In this document: piece after piece, positions 6,720 through 8,962 of the stretch
Layout of the letters: every line of letters starts with the position of its first letter
How positions within the stretch are numbered: the first letter of the stretch is position 1
Assembly (NCBI GenBank): GCA_002728175.1
Contig: PBVH01000019.1
Location: forward strand, 4,980 to 13,941
Source: Flavobacteriales bacterium
GTDB taxonomy: Bacteria > Bacteroidota > Bacteroidia > Flavobacteriales > BACL11
Reading direction: 5' to 3'
DNA length: 8,962 nt
Notes under the pieces: generated by a model
The model's input: only the letters and a program-made list of their open reading frames with translations
What the model was told of the DNA's origin: nothing
Database searches by the model: none
Made by a program: the position numbers and the translations under genes

Positions 6720-8676
6720 ATTCTGTTCTTCTATTTTTTGACCTTCCCTCTTCATTATCATTACTATCCACTGGAAATTCTTCACCAAATCCATTATACG
6801 ATATTCTGTTTTTTTGGATACCATTAGAAACAATATGTTCATAAACTGCCTTTGCTCTATTTTCTGACAAAACTTGATTATCTCTAAATGAACCAACATT
6901 ATCTGTATATCCATTTATTTCAATTACAATTGACTTATTAACCCTAAGGTAATTAATAAACTCATTGATAACCTGTTCTGATATTTGATTTATTTCATAA
7001 GAATTTGTATTAAAATAAATATTATCAATTTTAAATGAACTACCCTCACTTATCTGTTCCAGTTCAATATTTAATGTGCTTGGTGAAATATAATTTGAAT
7101 CATCAGCATCAATATATTCAGAATAAAAGGCGTAACCTTCCTCTTTAATTGACAAAAGCACATCATCATTATCTTCTAATGTAATTGCTCCAACATAAGA
7201 GCCTTTATCTACTTTAATTGTCGTGATTTTTTGAGTAGTAAGATTTTTAATTTCAATTTCAATATCTTTTACAAATGTTCCATCTTCATCATTAAGATCT
7301 CCCTTTAAAAATAAAACTCTTTCTGGCTTAGCATCCTCATATAACGGAAAACCATATATATCCCATCCTCCCTCACCAATTAGTTTATTAGACGCAAAAT
7401 AAGCAGTTTTTCCATCTGTGCTAACAAACAAAGACACTTCATCCGTTGATGTATTTATTGGGTATCCAATATTAATTGGTTTTTGCCATTTTCCTAACGA
7501 ATCTTTTCGTGAATAAAATATATCAAATCCACCTAGCGTTGGAAAATTTGTTGACGAAAAAAATAATGTTTTCCCATCTGTATGAAGAAATGGTGATTTT
7601 TCTTCTTCAGCACTATTAATATTAGTTCCTAAATTTTTAGGTACACTCCACTGATTATTTTCAAAAGTTATTTCATATAAATCTGTTTTTCCATACCCCC
7701 CTTTCCTATTACTTGAAAAAATAATTGTATTTCCATCTGATGATACTGTTGGCTGCGAATCCCAAGCGTTCTTTTTCGAAATACTTTTTGGAAATTCTTT
7801 AGATTCAGACCATCTGTAAGTACCATCTAAACTTTTTATTTTAGTCGTGTAATATATATCACAATTATTATAGCCTTTAGAGTCTCTAGAGCACTTAGTG
7901 TAATACAAAACATTATTATCAATTGTTACTGTTGCACCCCCTTCATTGTCTGTAAGATTGAAAGGATATCTCATTGCATCACCATAACTAAAAACACCAT
8001 CTTTCTTTTGACTAAATGTAAATTCTTCAACACTTGTCTCTGCAATATCCTGTTTAGTTTTTTTGATGAGTCTTCTAGTATAGAATGCAAATTCTTGATC
8101 AGGAGATATAATCGCTAAATACTCATCATATTTTGATGAAATTCCTTTAATAACAAAAGGCTTGAACTCAACTGGATTATTTATTATATCTGATAATATT
8201 TTTGCTTTTTCATACATCATTATTGCATCAGAATAATATGGATCTGAAAGTTCTAATTCAATACTTTTTTTCAAATAATTTGCTGATGCAACATAATCTT
8301 TTTGAATAAACGAAATATGTCCCAAAAAATAATATACATATGGAAACTCATCAGGACAATTTTCAATAACTCTAAGACCTTGATTCATAGCCTCAAAATA
8401 TTTTTCTCTTAGCCAATATATTTCAGTTTTAAGCACTGATCTGTGTAACGGAGACGTCAACTTATTTACAAGATCCATAGCGTCGTACAATCTTTTAACA
8501 TCTTGTCTTCCTTTGATAATGACAGACTCTGCTCTGTTAAATTTCTTCCTTTCTTTCTTATCATCCAACAACATACAGTCTACATTTGTCTCTAAACTTA
8601 ACGAATCAACACTATAAAGCTCTTGACTGAAAATAATATTAGGTACTAATAAAAATATAATGATAATATTATACAT
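6700..8676 (-). CDS. PorE-like OmpA-family protein: TPR, five-bladed beta-propeller, carboxypeptidase-regulatory-like and OmpA_C domains
   Basis: 658 residues. Residues 1-17 are a signal peptide (MYNIIIIFLLVPNIIFS, Gln next). Helical TPR-like repeats occupy ~45-165. Five PD40/WD40-like blades follow, near 191-202, 251-277, 313-336, 366-389 and 419-443, the last three with clear SDG/TDGKT..FSS..GG.D.Y motifs. A carboxypeptidase-regulatory-like beta domain spans ~454-540, and an OmpA_C peptidoglycan-binding domain ~550-656, with D592 in GYTDNVG, R607 in LSENRA and R650 in SKNRR as expected ligands to peptidoglycan. This order is that of PorE, a periplasmic part of the P. gingivalis T9SS. PorE is a lipoprotein, however, and no lipobox Cys is seen here, so membrane attachment would differ. 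Many Bacteroidota carry several such paralogues, so a T9SS role is inference. It starts 4 bases after the transporter stop, implying co-transcription. Confidence 0.88.
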   Translation of the reverse strand: MYNIIIIFLLVPNIIFSQELYSVDSLSLETNVDCMLLDDKKERKKFNRAESVIIKGRQDVKRLYDAMDLVNKLTSPLHRSVLKTEIYWLREKYFEAMNQGLRVIENCPDEFPYVYYFLGHISFIQKDYVASANYLKKSIELELSDPYYSDAIMMYEKAKILSDIINNPVEFKPFVIKGISSKYDEYLAIISPDQEFAFYTRRLIKKTKQDIAETSVEEFTFSQKKDGVFSYGDAMRYPFNLTDNEGGATVTIDNNVLYYTKCSRDSKGYNNCDIYYTTKIKSLDGTYRWSESKEFPKSISKKNAWDSQPTVSSDGNTIIFSSNRKGGYGKTDLYEITFENNQWSVPKNLGTNINSAEEEKSPFLHTDGKTLFFSSTNFPTLGGFDIFYSRKDSLGKWQKPINIGYPINTSTDEVSLFVSTDGKTAYFASNKLIGEGGWDIYGFPLYEDAKPERVLFLKGDLNDEDGTFVKDIEIEIKNLTTQKITTIKVDKGSYVGAITLEDNDDVLLSIKEEGYAFYSEYIDADDSNYISPSTLNIELEQISEGSSFKIDNIYFNTNSYEINQISEQVINEFINYLRVNKSIVIEINGYTDNVGSFRDNQVLSENRAKAVYEHIVSNGIQKNRISYNGFGEEFPVDSNDNEEGRSKNRRTEFKVISK

Positions 8677-8680
8677 ATAG

Positions 8681-8962
8681 TTAAATACTTTTTGACGGGT
8701 TTAAAGATGATACAACAGTTGCAATTGTAGCATCGCCAGTAACATTAACTACTGTTCTTAACATATCTAAAATTCTATCAACAGCAAAAATTAAAGCAAT
8801 TCCCTCAGGATTAATACCAATTGCACTTAAAACTATCACAAGCATTACCATTCCAGAACCTGGAACTGCAGCTGCACCAATTGAAGCAAGTGTAGCAGTT
8901 AAAACAATTGTTAGTTGTGCTGATAAATCCAAATCATAACCAAATGCTTGTGCAATAAATAC
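8681..8962 (-). CDS. Dicarboxylate/amino acid:cation symporter (DAACS, glutamate/aspartate type), C-terminal 93 residues
   Basis: The 3' end of a gene entering from the right edge; the reading frame is open to 8962. The visible part covers the conserved C-terminal core: FIAQAFG of helix 7, the re-entrant loop HP2 with AAAVPGSGMVML, and helix 8 with DRILDMLRTVVNVTGD. By alignment to GltPh, the visible residues D62, D66, R69, T70, N73 and D77 match D390, D394, R397, T398, N401 and D405. The Arg corresponding to R397 binds the side-chain carboxylate, so the substrate should be acidic (glutamate, aspartate or a C4-dicarboxylate) taken up with Na+ or H+. A TTG at 8930-8932 could be misread as a start but lies mid-domain. 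The tail after helix 8 is short (SSLNPSKSI). It precedes the OmpA-family gene by 4 bases, probably in one operon; the promoter is outside the window. Confidence 0.93.
   Translation of the reverse strand, partial: VFIAQAFGYDLDLSAQLTIVLTATLASIGAAAVPGSGMVMLVIVLSAIGINPEGIALIFAVDRILDMLRTVVNVTGDATIATVVSSLNPSKSI

Noticed and set aside
6711..6914. A 67-codon minus-strand frame
   Set aside because: It is the off-frame shadow of the OmpA_C domain of the PorE-like gene.
8930..8932. TTG as a start codon for a small 83-residue protein
   Set aside because: The frame stays open to the window edge and the upstream residues (FIAQAFG) belong to the same transporter domain, so this is the tail of a longer gene.

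Overview
The window looks like chromosomal DNA of a very A+T-rich member of the Bacteroidota, most likely a Flavobacteriia-type marine or aquatic lineage. The evidence is the gene content: an SprB-repeat adhesin, a secreted protein with a type IX secretion (T9SS) C-terminal sorting domain, and an OmpA-family protein with the TPR / beta-propeller / carboxypeptidase-regulatory / OmpA_C layout of PorE. TAnnTTTG promoter boxes and A-rich leaders with little Shine-Dalgarno sequence fit the same group. No species can be named from this.

Layout. Positions 1-4624 (minus) hold the first 1541 codons of a giant surface adhesin that runs off the left edge: signal peptide, a ~390-residue N-terminal region known from Bacteroidota surface proteins, then 14 tandem SprB-type repeats of about 80 residues. 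A compact divergent promoter region (4625-4699) separates it from a plus-strand gene (4700-5488) for a secreted protein with one CxxCH haem-type motif and a T9SS type A sorting domain. The housekeeping genes trmD (5597-6271) and rplS (6343-6687) follow on the same strand. They end tail-to-tail, 12 bases apart, against the PorE-like OmpA-family gene (6700-8676, minus). That gene lies 4 bases downstream of the 3' end of a sodium/proton:dicarboxylate (glutamate/aspartate type, DAACS) symporter gene, which enters from the right edge.

How the genes relate. Three of the six genes belong to the cell-surface/T9SS world: the adhesin and the CxxCH protein are likely T9SS cargo, and the OmpA-family protein probably anchors something in the periplasm or outer membrane to peptidoglycan. 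trmD-rplS is a conserved translation pair, and the transporter is metabolic. There is no RNA gene, CRISPR array, insertion sequence or obvious mobile element, and no gene-free stretch over about 110 bases. The least ordinary parts are the SprB array with its strictly kept cysteine pair, the back-to-back adhesin/CxxCH-protein promoter with an apparently leaderless adhesin transcript, and the long imperfect hairpin built from the last codons of two convergent genes.
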